NCBI GenBank assembly: GCA_005776585.1
Contig: SXOX01000174.1
Location: forward strand, 1-39,245
Length of the DNA: 39,245 nt
Direction of reading: 5' to 3'
Source: Pseudomonadota bacterium
GTDB lineage: Bacteria; Myxococcota_A; UBA9042; GCA-2863065
Both the position numbers and the translations under genes were made by a program. This document shows, piece by piece, positions 6,335 through 16,973 of this stretch (its first letter is position 1; the number at the start of each line of letters is the position of its first letter). The notes beneath the pieces were generated by a model that saw only the letters and a list, made by a program, of their open reading frames with translations, searched no databases and was not told the origin of the DNA.

Positions 6335-8356
6335 CTACAGCTTCGGCGTCCCGAGCGTCGCGTAGGGATCGACGATCGTCGCGACCCCCGTCTCGAGCCA
6401 GGCCTTCAAGAATGCGGTCGTCTGCGCGATGCCCTCGGGGCTCTTGGCGACGTTGCCGTGCTCGGCCTTGGCCACCGACGCGTCCGACTTCGAGATGCGA
6501 TCATACTGAAACAGCCCCGCCGTGACCTTGCCGGCGTCGCGGTTTCCGAGCACGGGCGCGGCCTCCGTCAGCGGGATGATGCCAACGGACTCGACCACCG
6601 GCGGCACGTGCGGGACACCGAGCGCACGCGCAATGGACCAGTTGCAGGCGGGCGGCACGGTGTCGTCGTCCTTGGCCAGGTTCACGAGCAGCTGGGGGTG
6701 CGCCGTGCCAGTTCCGGGGAGCCGCTCTCCGAGGACGAAGCGGCCGTAATTCGACGCGTCGCCGCGCTCGATGAGCGTCTGTAGCACGGGAAAGAACCGG
6801 CGCACGTCGCCGTCACCGGCGTCCGGTGGCTTCATCACGGCGATGACGACGGCAAACTGCGCGGCATCGCGGATAATGGTCGAGACGCGCCCGCCGGGCA
6901 CCGAGAGGATGGCCGCGCCGAAGCGGTCGGTGAGCGCCAGTAGTTCAGGTCCCATGATCCCGCCCAGGCTCACGCCGAAGTACCCGAGCCTCGAGGCGTC
7001 GAGCTCGGCCGTGCCGGCGAGCAGGCGCACGAGCTGCAATTTGTCGTAGGTGGACTGCCGCCAGTTGTCGCGGAGGACGCGACCCTTGAGGCTCTGGGTC
7101 ACGACGTCGACACCAAAGAACCCGAGGATGCGCAGGAGCTTGTCCTTCTCGGTACCGGCTGGGTGTGCGCCGTGGGCGACCGCGTCGATAGCGACCGTCG
7201 CGATGCCCAGCGGTGCTGCGGCCTCGGCCAGCGGCGCGCCCTGGTCCTTGTCGCCGCCCAGGCCGTGGCCAAAAAGCATCACGGGAAACGGCCCGCCTTG
7301 GAGCGGGAGCCAGAGGCGCACGGGCAAATCATAGGCCGTGACGGCCTTGACAGGCTCGACGACAACCTGGTCGGGACCGCGGTAGTCCCACGCGGTGAAC
7401 GTGCCCTCGCAGCGTCGGACCTTGGCCTCGACGGTGCAGGTCGGCGCCGTCTTCCAGGTGTACGTGCGCTTCTGGATGTCGGCTGTAACCGCGACGGAGG
7501 TCTCCTCGATGCTCTGGGTCGTGAACACGACCGCGGCGCTCATGTCGCCCGGCATGAGCTTCGTGACCTGGAGCAGCTCGGCGTAGCGAGAGACGAGCGG
7601 CGAGAGCCGCGCATCCGTGACGTCGCCGGTCAGCAACGCGCGCAGCGTGGGACTCGGTGCGATGCAGGCGCCAGCGGCGTCCTTGGCCCCGGTGGTTACG
7701 ATCACGCCATAGCGGCGCTTCGGGTGCAGCGGCACCATCGGCCAGAGGATGGCGGTCGTACCCTCGTCGGTGACCTCGGCCTCGTAGGGGACCCGCGCGC
7801 CGGTGAGCACATCGACAAAGCGCACACTGGGGCTCTGGACGGAGTCCACCTCGCCGGACGGCAGCGCAGCGATCGGTGCGGTGAAGCGCACGATGACGCC
7901 GGCCATGGTGCCGAAGCCGTCGAGCGTCGACAGCTCTGAGAAGACGCTGCCGTAGCTGCCGGGGATGCCCGCAATCCACGGCGCGTGCGCGGCGTCCATG
8001 GTGACGCGCCGGCCGGTGAGCTGCTTGGAGTCAGCGGTGGTGTAGTAGTCGTCGGGGAAGGTCTCGAGCGCCTTGCCCGCCACCGGGTCGTACGCGTAGA
8101 CTGTCGTGCCGGTGCACCACGCGATGGCCGGGCCGGTGTCGGCGAAGGTGTCAGAGTGTGCGGCAGAGTCTGTGGGAGAATCTGCGGCGGAGTCTGCAAC
8201 AGAGTCTGTGGCAGAGACCGCGTCAGCAGCCGAGACTGCGTCGCTCACCGCGGTGTCTGCGCTCGCGGCATCCGCCGGCGCGCCACCGGGAGCGTCCGCG
8301 GTCACGGCGCAGGACGCGGTCGTGAACCCAAGCACCAAGAGCCAGCGCAACGCCAT
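6335..8356 (-). CDS. Lipoprotein alpha/beta hydrolase
   Basis: This 673-residue protein carries a lipoprotein signal (TASC, Cys16) and a repetitive Asp/Ser/Ala linker (residues 30-75). A beta-rich N-terminal domain (about 100-300) has Big-5-like phrasing such as LWPMVPLHPKRRYGVIV. An alpha/beta-hydrolase domain follows from about 345. The nucleophile elbow is GVSLGG with Ser463. FGHGLGG (362-368) should form the oxyanion hole. AKDDD (561-565) offers the acid and H633 the histidine. It resembles the lipase/esterase lipoproteins with an N-terminal beta domain found in deltaproteobacteria, presumably acting at the cell surface; substrate unknown. The start is ATG 8356, preceded by GGAGGA, rather than the GTG at 8368. 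It begins 12 nt after the ferritin-like gene ends, so they form one operon. Confidence 0.8.
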   Translation of the reverse strand: MALRWLLVLGFTTASCAVTADAPGGAPADAASADTAVSDAVSAADAVSATDSVADSAADSPTDSAAHSDTFADTGPAIAWCTGTTVYAYDPVAGKALETFPDDYYTTADSKQLTGRRVTMDAAHAPWIAGIPGSYGSVFSELSTLDGFGTMAGVIVRFTAPIAALPSGEVDSVQSPSVRFVDVLTGARVPYEAEVTDEGTTAILWPMVPLHPKRRYGVIVTTGAKDAAGACIAPSPTLRALLTGDVTDARLSPLVSRYAELLQVTKLMPGDMSAAVVFTTQSIEETSVAVTADIQKRTYTWKTAPTCTVEAKVRRCEGTFTAWDYRGPDQVVVEPVKAVTAYDLPVRLWLPLQGGPFPVMLFGHGLGGDKDQGAPLAEAAAPLGIATVAIDAVAHGAHPAGTEKDKLLRILGFFGVDVVTQSLKGRVLRDNWRQSTYDKLQLVRLLAGTAELDASRLGYFGVSLGGIMGPELLALTDRFGAAILSVPGGRVSTIIRDAAQFAVVIAVMKPPDAGDGDVRRFFPVLQTLIERGDASNYGRFVLGERLPGTGTAHPQLLVNLAKDDDTVPPACNWSIARALGVPHVPPVVESVGIIPLTEAAPVLGNRDAGKVTAGLFQYDRISKSDASVAKAEHGNVAKSPEGIAQTTAFLKAWLETGVATIVDPYATLGTPKL
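8148..8219. repeat. Imperfect 12-bp tandem repeat in a coding linker
   Basis: Six units of 12 bp, for example GCGGCAGAGTCT at 8160-8171 and GCGGCGGAGTCT at 8184-8195, run head to tail. On the minus strand they encode a tetrapeptide series of the DSxA type in the linker of the hydrolase lipoprotein. The multiple-of-three period means unit gain or loss would change linker length without breaking the frame. Confidence 0.75.
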
Positions 8357-8368
8357 GGGGTCCTCCAC

Positions 8369-9163
8369 TCAGTCGAGGCCAAGCGCCCGCAGGCGCGGCA
8401 GCAATACGGTCGTCTTGGTCGCCTCGAACACCAGCGCCTCGCGCTCGGGGCCGAGCAGCCCGAGGTGCGCCAGCTCTGGCTCGGGCCACGCCGCGAGCGT
8501 TCGGCGCTCGGGCGAGACGTTGGACAGCGATCGGGCCGAAGCCGTCACGTGCGGCGCGAGCGTGGTCTCGACGACCATCTTCGCGAACGTGCGCCCGTCG
8601 TCGTCGAAGCGCGCGAGTGAGGCCCGCACGTACTCCACACCGAACGCATCGTGGGTGTCCTCGTCCGCAAGCGTTGCAGCGAGGACCGCGCGCAGCTCGG
8701 GCTGGGTGCACCGGGCGTGCAGATCCGTGATGAACCCGACCGAGAGCGTCTCGCTCACGAGCAACATGCTGACCGCGGTCCCGAGCGCACGGGCCGGCAT
8801 GGGCAATGCGAGGAACTCCGGCCGCTCGCGCTCTTCGAGCAGTTCGGGGAGCTCGGGGACGCCACCCAGAGCCTCGACGACCGCGGCGCACAGGGCAGTG
8901 TGGCGCAGCTCATCGCGCAGCGCGTCGATGGCGCCTGCGGCGACCTCCACCGGATCTCCCGAGGCCAGCACCTCGGTCACGAAGCGGGACATGACCTGCA
9001 TGGAGCGAAACTCGGTCTGGACGCGGTAGCCCCACACCGCGATGGCGCGCGCCCGCAGCTCCGGGGCAATGTCCTCGCGGGCGAGCCCCGTCAGGTCTGG
9101 CGGCGAGCCGACGAAGGCGTCATGCAGCGCTCGAAACGGCGCGCCGGCGTGCCGCAGCCGCAC
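8369..9163 (-). CDS. Ferritin-like diiron protein
   Basis: The 264-residue, mostly helical product carries two ExxH motifs typical of ferritin-like diiron carriers: E85-L-R-H88 and E168-D-T-H171. E51 (TEFRS) and E138 (SETLS) complete a plausible carboxylate-bridged site in a four-helix bundle. There is no signal peptide, so it is predicted cytoplasmic, unlike its exported neighbours. Similar proteins are common and mostly uncharacterised in myxobacteria; related folds serve as oxidases, oxygenases or iron stores. It starts with GTG one nucleotide after the TGA of the cysteine-rich lipoprotein and ends 12 nt before the hydrolase start, so it is tightly embedded in an operon. The fold call is firm; the reaction is unknown. 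Confidence 0.75.
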   Translation of the reverse strand: MRLRHAGAPFRALHDAFVGSPPDLTGLAREDIAPELRARAIAVWGYRVQTEFRSMQVMSRFVTEVLASGDPVEVAAGAIDALRDELRHTALCAAVVEALGGVPELPELLEERERPEFLALPMPARALGTAVSMLLVSETLSVGFITDLHARCTQPELRAVLAATLADEDTHDAFGVEYVRASLARFDDDGRTFAKMVVETTLAPHVTASARSLSNVSPERRTLAAWPEPELAHLGLLGPEREALVFEATKTTVLLPRLRALGLD

Positions 9164-9164
9164 C

Positions 9165-9884
9165 TCAGCGACCGCACGCGGCCTTGTCGGTCCCCATCGC
9201 GCAGGTCTGTTCGCCGCAGCGCACGAACTCCGAGACTACGGGCTTGCCGGTCACCGTCTTGGTGAGGGACGTCGCGGCGGGCACGCAGCGCTCCTCGAGG
9301 CGCCCTTGCAGGCAGACCGTCGTCCAGCCACCGGGGCAGCTCGTGGCCTCAGCCTTCGTCGGATAGCAGTCCTCCACATAGCGGGAGGTCGTACACTGGT
9401 CGGGCCCGCAGGTCTTGAACGGCGGGTTGAACGCCGGACCCGAGAAGTTGGTCGGTACCCCCGGGATGCACGCCATGGTGACCTTGCGGTCGATGCACGC
9501 CTTCTCCCAGCGCCCATGGTGATTGACGTTACAGTCGTCTGCGTTCTTGGCCGGGACCGAGCGCGTGCGCGGCACCGGACAGCGCCCGAGGTCTTGGCCG
9601 GGCACGCACGACTCATAGCCGCACTCGACGAACGGCGCGTAGGCATAGTTGCACTTGGCGTTGGCGGGGCAGCAATGGTAGGTGATGCGCCCGTTGGAGC
9701 ATTGCTTGGTCTCGCTGCCGCTACACTTTGGCCGTGGCAGGGGCGGCCCCGCCTGCGTGCGACTTGGCACCGCGAGCCAGGCGAGCGCGACGACTGCGAT
9801 GAGCCAGGTCCCCGCACCGGCGAGGGGCGCGCAGCCAGCGACGGCAAGTGCAAGCAAGGCGAGCGACGTGAGCGGCTTGAGCAT
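9165..9884 (-). CDS. Cysteine-rich lipoprotein, 239 aa
   Basis: The N-terminus is a lipoprotein signal (AVAGC, Cys18), followed by a second hydrophobic stretch (WLIAVVALAWLAV). The mature part contains about twenty cysteines without a recognised module, in patterns such as CSNGRITYHCC and CxxxxExRCV. It is probably exported and disulfide-stabilised. I do not recognise a family. The gene follows the beta-propeller lipoprotein by 72 bp and is separated by one nucleotide from the ferritin-like gene, so it probably belongs to the same operon. The second hydrophobic segment might instead mean it stays in the inner membrane. Confidence 0.6.
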   Translation of the reverse strand: MLKPLTSLALLALAVAGCAPLAGAGTWLIAVVALAWLAVPSRTQAGPPLPRPKCSGSETKQCSNGRITYHCCPANAKCNYAYAPFVECGYESCVPGQDLGRCPVPRTRSVPAKNADDCNVNHHGRWEKACIDRKVTMACIPGVPTNFSGPAFNPPFKTCGPDQCTTSRYVEDCYPTKAEATSCPGGWTTVCLQGRLEERCVPAATSLTKTVTGKPVVSEFVRCGEQTCAMGTDKAACGR

Positions 9885-9956
9885 CGGCGCAGGCTAGCAG
9901 AGCGTTCGGGTGGATGCTAACGCGGCAGCATCGGCCCAGGGACTCCAGCAGGTGCT

Positions 9957-12011
9957 TCAATACTGCGGAGTATCGGGATCGAGCGTCTGGTTGTACCGAA
10001 GGTGGTTGTCGAACCCGGTCTTGGGCCACGGCGCCGCCGCCAGCCCCCCGGGCTCGACCTGCAGCGCGATGAGCTCCATGCCGGCAGTCACGTACAGATA
10101 CCCCTCGGTCGTCAGTGGATATGAACGCTGGGCTGGGCGGCCTGGCAGCGAGATCTTCCATTGGATGACGCCGGTTGCCTGGTGGACGGCCAGCAGGCTC
10201 GGCGCCTCGTTGGCCACATACAAGAGTCCGTTCGACGACAGCGTCGCCGCGCTCCGGATCGGGGACCCGGTGTCCGTCTGCCACTGTAGGCCCTTGAACG
10301 GCTGATCGGTCGAGATCGCGTACAGGTATCCATTCGTGCTGCCCAGGTACGCGATGTTGCCGGCGCCCACGACTGCCGTCGCGGCGAAGCTGCCGGGCGG
10401 CTGCATGACGTCACCGACGAATCCCGCGACCCAGAGTCGATGACCGGTCGTCCCGACGACCGCGTAGCTGTTGGAGTCGAGGGCCAGCTCATCGGGGATC
10501 GGCTCGCCCCCCGAGGTGCCGCTGCCCTGGTAGTTGCCCGTGCACCCGCTCGCCGTGCAGTCGAGGTCGTAGATCGAGACGTCGTAGGTATTGACGGCGG
10601 TCCATGTCCACGGTTCGCCCACGACTGGAGTTCGGGAGCCCCCGGGGTAGTAGTAGTACACTGGCGCCTTATTGCCCTTCCATGGGTAGACCTGCTTGTG
10701 GACCAGCCCACCCGCGGCAGCGATGATCCAGCCCGGCTCTCGAGCCGCCGCGGGGCAGGTCTGTAGTGCTTTGTCAATTAGGTCGCCTTCGATGAGGTCG
10801 AAGATCCCGAGCGGGTCGGTCGCGCCCAGCTTTCGCCAATCAACGTAGTAGGCTTCGCTCAGAAGATAGGTCGTGCTGTCGAGCACCGTGATGCAGTCAA
10901 CCGGACCGAGGGAGACGTGAGTGTACCGCACGGCGGTCTCCTCGCCATTGGCGTCGAACTCAAAGACCGTCATCATGTACTCCAAAAGGCCAAACCAACT
11001 GGCAGTTTCGCCGCCCACAGCAAGCACACGGCCGTCAAACGTCAGCGTCGCGGCCGTGGGCGCACGTGGGGTCGAGTAGTACGGGCTCCAGTCGTCACCA
11101 ACGGGCAGCGTCTCGTTGGTGTAGTCGTCAGACCACAGCGTGCGACGAAATCGCCAGCAAGGCGCCGTGCTGCCGGCTGTGGCGCACTCAGGGAAATCCA
11201 GGACCGGGGGCTCGTAGACGGTGCCAACGTCACTGCCGAGGTCGCCGCTGACGTCCGAGGGAGTAGTGGTCGTTTCACTGTCCAGCATTGGAACGATGTC
11301 CGTCAGCTCTTCAGCAAGTCCTGCATCAGCGTCGGCTACAGCGACGTCCTCGAGCGGCAGCGCCACGGTCACGTCGTCTGGCGACGGGAAGACATCGCTC
11401 GGTCCCGTTGGGCTGTCACCCTCTGTCGATGCATCCTCGGGGGGTAGGCCCGGGTCCCCGTCGACGTCGGAGAGCGCCGGCTCGACGTCGAGCTCGGCGT
11501 CTGCCGTGTCGACGATCGGCACGGCCTCGCCAAGTGCCATCTCAACATCCGTTGGACTGGTGTCGTCGACCACCGCCGTCACGTCAAGCGGACCGAGGTC
11601 CTCGGGCACGACTGGTCCGAGCGCGTCGACACCGGCTTCAGCCTCGTCGGGCGAGACGTCAATACCGCTCGCACTGTCCTCGGGCGGGACGAGCGTCACG
11701 TCCTCGGCCGGGGTCCCATCTGCTCCAGCCGTGCCTCCGTCTGCATCGGGCACGATATCCGCCAACGCGGCAACGTCCTGCATCTCCGGACCTGCGCCGA
11801 CGTCGACGGAATCCTCGAACCGCACGCCCGCATCCGCCGTGCCATCCTCCGACTGCGGAGGGACTTCGTCCCTGGGGATTCCCGCGTCAGCCCCGACGTC
11901 TCGCTCTGCTCCTGCGGTGGTCGCCAGCCCCATGGACTGGCGATCCGTCGCGCATCCAGCCAGGGCGGCAATCCAGGCCACTGCGACCACGATGACACCG
12001 ACCCGTCTCAT
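9957..12011 (-). CDS. Lipoprotein with long acidic linker and PQQ-like beta-propeller
   Basis: This 684-residue protein begins with a lipoprotein signal (ALAGC, Cys20). Residues about 21-270 are a low-complexity stretch rich in Asp, Glu, Val, Pro, Thr and Ser with no secondary-structure signature; it looks like a long, strongly acidic spacer. The rest resembles a PQQ-like or quinoprotein-type beta-propeller, with strands such as GNIAYLGSTNGYLYAI and GLLYVANEAPSLLAV and blade-ending tryptophans. No quinone-binding catalytic set is evident, so a binding or scaffold role is more likely. The ATG overlaps the stop of the metalloprotease gene (ATGA at 12011-12008), so the two are translationally coupled and probably work together at the cell surface. 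Confidence 0.75.
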   Translation of the reverse strand: MRRVGVIVVAVAWIAALAGCATDRQSMGLATTAGAERDVGADAGIPRDEVPPQSEDGTADAGVRFEDSVDVGAGPEMQDVAALADIVPDADGGTAGADGTPAEDVTLVPPEDSASGIDVSPDEAEAGVDALGPVVPEDLGPLDVTAVVDDTSPTDVEMALGEAVPIVDTADAELDVEPALSDVDGDPGLPPEDASTEGDSPTGPSDVFPSPDDVTVALPLEDVAVADADAGLAEELTDIVPMLDSETTTTPSDVSGDLGSDVGTVYEPPVLDFPECATAGSTAPCWRFRRTLWSDDYTNETLPVGDDWSPYYSTPRAPTAATLTFDGRVLAVGGETASWFGLLEYMMTVFEFDANGEETAVRYTHVSLGPVDCITVLDSTTYLLSEAYYVDWRKLGATDPLGIFDLIEGDLIDKALQTCPAAAREPGWIIAAAGGLVHKQVYPWKGNKAPVYYYYPGGSRTPVVGEPWTWTAVNTYDVSIYDLDCTASGCTGNYQGSGTSGGEPIPDELALDSNSYAVVGTTGHRLWVAGFVGDVMQPPGSFAATAVVGAGNIAYLGSTNGYLYAISTDQPFKGLQWQTDTGSPIRSAATLSSNGLLYVANEAPSLLAVHQATGVIQWKISLPGRPAQRSYPLTTEGYLYVTAGMELIALQVEPGGLAAAPWPKTGFDNHLRYNQTLDPDTPQY

Positions 12012-15000
12012 GGCGTCGGCAAAGGAAGACAGGCTGCGACCGCGCCCGACAGGTCGTCATGGATCTGCACGGCGATCCCCTGGCACCGCGTTCCGGGTGG
12101 GCACTCGGCCGGGAGCAGGCCACGTCTCTGTCCGAGGTCCTCCCGGCGGCATCGCGGCGCGCAGCCACCGCCGAAGCAAATTTCGTCCTGACCGCATGCG
12201 GGGTTGGCGAGAGTACCTGGCGCGTCCAGATGGTCGTCGCACTGCGTGGTCATCTGGGCCGGAGTTGCCGGAGCGAAGGTTGCCGCGGCTGCTGTTGGCG
12301 AGGGAGCAGCGCCGGCGGCGCTCCACGGCGAGTCGGACAGACTCGACGGCGCCACGCCGCTCCAGCACATCGAGGTCCGTCCTCGATATACTTCGAGGTT
12401 GTCGATACGACCGCTAAATCGCTTGGCCGGCAGCACACTGGTGCCACCAATCGAGACATCGCCGACGATGGGCACCAGGGGCGGCACGACGAACTGCTTG
12501 CAACAGATAGTGCTCCACCCAGTCCCGCGAGAGTTGAGGCGCTCAACCTCGACGGACAGGAACGATTGGGCTCCCAACTGCGCAACGGCCACCTCGAGTC
12601 GATACCAGCGGTGCGCATAGAGGGGCGCTCCCTCCTGACTCAGCGGAGCAATCGCATACCTCCAGCCAGCCGAGGTCGCGTAGGCCACCTGGAGAACGTA
12701 CACGCCGGGATCGGTTGCGTTGGCCGGCGTCAGCTCGACTCGGAGGGACGACGCCTCGAACAACACGCGCGTGTCGAACACATGTCGGTCCACGTTGAAC
12801 GCGAGGTGGAGCGCGATCGGAGGATCCAGCCCCTCGAGCCGAGACTGGGGCCTAGCTGGAAAGCGAATGTAGGAGTTCGGGTGCCCGGCAGCCGCGGTGG
12901 TCCAGAGCCGGGCGACATTGCCCCACCAGTGCGACGGGTAGTACTCGACCGCAGGGCAAATGTCCGCGCCGAGCCAGGCGGAGGTATCTCCGCACCCAAA
13001 CGCGCCACCATTGAGCGGATAGCAGTCTCCATGCCCGTCAGGACAGGCGCACACGCCAAACCCCTCGACGCACTCGCCGTCAAAGTCGCACAAGCCGCTG
13101 GCGCACTCGGTGTCGTTCGAGCACATGCACCGTCCTTCGGGCCCGCAGCCGCCCCCTGCGGGGCACGGCGCACTGCCGCAGTCGATGGGCACGCACGCGG
13201 TTCCGTGCGTGCACTGGTCGGCGGGACCACACTGGTATCCCCAACCCACCGTTGCCGCGTCGATCTGCCCGTGGGGCGGCGCGCTGAGGCCGAAGCGCTC
13301 GATCGAGACGCCGAAGGCCTGCGGCATCGTCATGAGGCCTCCGACGTCTTCGGTTGCAACCTCCTCGGTCGCGCCGAGGACATATCCAACGGGATAGTTG
13401 AAGGGTAGTCGCGCGATCAAGTACTCCGGGAACGACACGACGCCCAGGCCACGGCGCCCGGTCGCGTACATTCTCAGCCAGTCGTTCTGGTCGTAGATCG
13501 AGTGATATCCCGGGGTGCTCCACCGCATCTGGCTGTCGAAGCTGTAGGTAACCACAGGAACCCCGCCGACGAGCCCGTGTGGAATGCAGCCGTCGCCCTC
13601 GGAGTCCTCGCAGACGCCGCTGTAGTCCGGTGGAACACACTGCGGAAAATCGAGACTGCACGACCAGTCCGTCGTGCTGCAGTTGCATTCCGGCTCGAGC
13701 CAGTCGCACGTGCACGGCTCATGCGCTGCACACGCCTGGGGGGTCACGCATCCGGAGACGAAGTAGTCGCCCCAGGCGCAGCGAAGCCACTCCACGTAGC
13801 GGCCAGCATTCTCGTAGCTCGCTGCCGTCACGGCGGTCACTAGATTCTCCTCTGACAGTGGCGGCAGCAGTCCGCGGGAGAACCGCGGTGAGCCGTCGCA
13901 GCCGCACGGTGGTGTGAGGCAAAGCTCTGTGCTCTTCGCTGGGTACCCGCTCGCATAGTTCATCAGCGAGGGATACACGGGGCTCAAGTTCCCGTCCGCA
14001 TGCGCGCTGCTCTCCAGCGAGTATTCGCTCCCTTGGTGCTGGCCGTTGATGTGGAAGAGCCCCAGCGCATGCCCGAGCTCGTGTGCAAAGTCACTTGGCG
14101 TCGTGCTGCGCACCCAGAAGCCACGGGGGTTGGCAATCCCCACGGCCGGGTAGACGCCGAGGTAGGGCGTGAGATGAACGTCCGGGCGAACGCGCGCATA
14201 GCGGAACGTCTTCGTGAAGCGCCGCTCTGCCTCCAGCCCGAAGGTCCGCTGGCCGCGTGCGATGGCTAACTCGTCGAGACCGCCGGCCATGAGCGACGGC
14301 TCCGTGTCGAGTGCGCCAAAGGAGTAGTAGGCCCGCTCGTGGTTCGCGAAGTGCTCGAACCAGCGCTCTTGCCGAAACAAGTGCAGTCGCACCTCGTAGC
14401 GCTCTGTGAACGCGCAGCACGGCGGGTCGACCCCCGGGACGAAGGTGTCGTTGCAGAGGTATGGTTCGTAGGCGCACTCTCGCCCCTCGGTCTCGAAGAT
14501 GTGTCGCACGTTCTGGACGAACGGGTCGGTCAGCCGATGATCGTGGTCGCCGGGGGCTGGGTTCAGCGGGACATCGACCTCGACCTCCAGGAGGACGTCG
14601 TAGCGATTCGGGGAGACCGGCGCCATGCGGCTGATGGGCAGCCGCCAGTCCGCGACGTGCAGTGGGCCGCGTGGCGGGGCGTAAACCGATCGTCGCTCCA
14701 ACGAACCTGCCTCGAACAGCTTGGGCTTTACCTTCGGGTCCTTGTCGGACGCCACAACGACACTAAAGACCTCGGTCAGGTCGTCCAGGCCGTCGTTGTC
14801 GGTGTCTGCGGCGCTCCAGCAGTGCCCGGGCCTCACGCAGCCCGCCGGAACCTGATCGCACGCGTGGTAGAGCTGGCTCGGGTTCGCGGCCGGACAGTCC
14901 TTCAGGAAGAACGTCTCCAAGTAGAATGGGTGGTCGACAAGCGCCTGAAGCTCGGCACACGTCCTCCCGCCCAGGCCGGCCTTGCCGTCGCTTGCGCCAG

Positions 15001-16968
15001 GACCCGCCGGGCTGTCGCAGGTTCCCAGCGCGTGCTCGATTTCCCAGGTCAGGCCGTCACGGTCGTCGTCGTCGATGAGGTGTGGCGGGTAGACGTCAAA
15101 GCTCGGCGCACCGGGGTTCCACTCCCCCGGCGTCTCGCCGTTCGCGATCAGCTCCAGCGCGGCCAGCGCCGTTTCGGGTGCCTTGTGCCGACTCCAGAAC
15201 GTGCGCAAGCGGGTCGTCGCCGCGGAAGGACTCGGCTCCTGAGCCTCGGCGTCTGCCAACCCGACAAGCAGGTAGCCGGCGTGGCTCTGCGGTGCGCTCC
15301 CGAACCACTGATTCGGGCGGCCGCACCGGTGGCGCGCGGACGAGCCCAGGCTCGGGACGAGTCGCACGAGCTCACCGGCGACGCTGTGGTCTGCAAATAC
15401 TCCAGCATCGAAGTCGGAGGCCGATCGCAGGAACGCCGCGCCGCACTCGAGGCACGCGTCGAACGGCGCCCGGTCCACACACTGAAGCTCGTTGCCGTCT
15501 CCCGCCGGCGACGTAAGCAGCGCGACCTCGACCGGCGTCGTGGGCTCCCCATCGATGGCCTCCATGACGCGCATGGCCCCGATGAAGAGGGCGTCACCGC
15601 GCCGGAAGTCGAGCGGACCGACGACGGCGGCTGACAGGTACTTGAGTTGCGTGGGGTAGGCGAATGCAAAGGTCGCCAGCGATTCGCCGTCGCTCGGTTG
15701 AGCGCTGTGCACCTCGACGTCGACTGCGATTTCGGTGCTCAGGGTGTCGAGGCCACGTGACGCCGCGATCAAATCCAGATTGAGGGGCGGTCCGGCTGGC
15801 GACCGCATGTCCACGGTGCCGCCCCCCGCGAGGTCCAGTTCGAAACTGGCAACTACCGCGCGATCCGGACCAAGATCGAAGGATAGAACCGGGCTCTGCC
15901 AGCCAGGCTCGGGCGCTGCCGGGTCGCACTGCTCCTCGACCACGGCTGTGTCGAGCGACGCGGCCGTGACCCACAATAGCAACGGTGAGGGCACGACGGA
16001 GGAGGCCTGGGGAACGGTCACGCGGATCCGAAGCCACATTCCGGGGGGAACTTGCGCCAAACGGAACCGGGGAATCGGCCCCAGCTGGCCAATCGGAGGC
16101 AGCTCGCGCACAGTCTCGGGCACGCAGGCGCCCTCGAAGCACCGCTCCCCCGACGGGCACGACGTGCACATTCCGCCGCAGCCGTCCGGACCGCACCAGT
16201 CCTGACACACAGGCTCGCAGCCAGGCGCACAGCCGTCGTCGACCACGCTGTCACAGTCATTGTCGCGACCGTCGCCACACCGCTCGGCCGCACCGGGCCA
16301 ACGGCTCGAGTCCGACGAGTCGCAGTCGACCCAGTTGGGTGAGCCGTCATTGTCCTCGTCGTCGTCGCAGCCGTCAAGGATGGTGTCGCCGTCGCCATCA
16401 CAGAGCCCTGGTCCGACCATCGGCGCTGCGTAGTCGAGAAGCCACTCCGTCACGCACATCAGGTCGACCGCATTGAGCTCGCCGTCGCAGTTCATGTCGA
16501 AGTCGCTGGCAAGGATGCTGTTCCGACAGGCCGCCCCCGCCGTCGTGCATCCGCAGGTCCCGTCCCGAGCGTGGCCAAAGCTCACGTTCGACCCGACGCA
16601 GTCAGGCACGCAGACCCTCGCACCGTTGACCTTGCGACAGCCGCACCCGCCGACGTACGAACAGGCCGTGCCGGTACAGTCCGCGTCGACGCTGCACGCG
16701 ACCGCACCGGAGCCCGTCATGTCGTGGATGTACTGGCTGCCATGAACGATGACCATGCACACGCCGTCGGCGACGTCCATGAGACCGTCACCCGTAATGT
16801 CGCCGTTGGGAAAATGCACGGTCTGACCGGGGTACTGAGCCACCGCCGATGGTGCTACAGAGAGTCCGACCACGACCAGGATGACCTCAAGTCCGCGTCC
16901 CGGGCCCAGAATCCATGGGCCCCGTGCGACATGTTTCTGCGGGGGGGGGGATTGTTTTGTGAACGCAT
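12008..16968 (-). CDS. Giant secreted metzincin-like metalloprotease, frame broken at a poly-C tract
   Basis: The uninterrupted frame runs from 16873 to 12008 (1621 codons), but its first usable codon is a GTG inside a signal peptide. A perfect Shine-Dalgarno (GGGAGGT, 16980-16974) and ATG (16968) lie upstream. They connect to this frame only if the C10 run after codon six were eight or eleven. At ten C the ATG reads 32 codons and stops. The corrected start yields a signal peptide ending AVA-Q. Numbered from 16873, the order is: dockerin-like calcium loops (DITGDGLMDVAD, DMNCDGELNAVD), DxDxDG and MopE-like repeats near 180-220, cysteine modules, and a HEXXHXXGXXH zinc site (HELGHALGLFH, about 931-941). 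A Met-turn-like SLMNYA, more cysteine modules and a LamG-like C-terminal domain follow. It is probably an exported protease; its target is unknown. Confidence 0.75.
16941..16950. repeat. Homopolymer of ten G (poly-C in the coding strand)
   Basis: Ten consecutive G follow a single C on the plus strand. On the coding strand this is C10 beginning at the seventh codon of the protease gene. Its length decides whether the ATG at 16968 is in frame with the 1621-codon frame. Tracts of this kind slip during replication and are also frequent sites of sequencing error. Confidence 0.95.
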
Positions 16969-16973
16969 TGGAG

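Noticed and set aside
11200..11960. Plus-strand serine-rich frame opposite the acidic spacer
   Set aside because: It is antisense to the Asp/Val/Pro-rich linker of the propeller lipoprotein, which has a lipobox and an overlapping operon junction.
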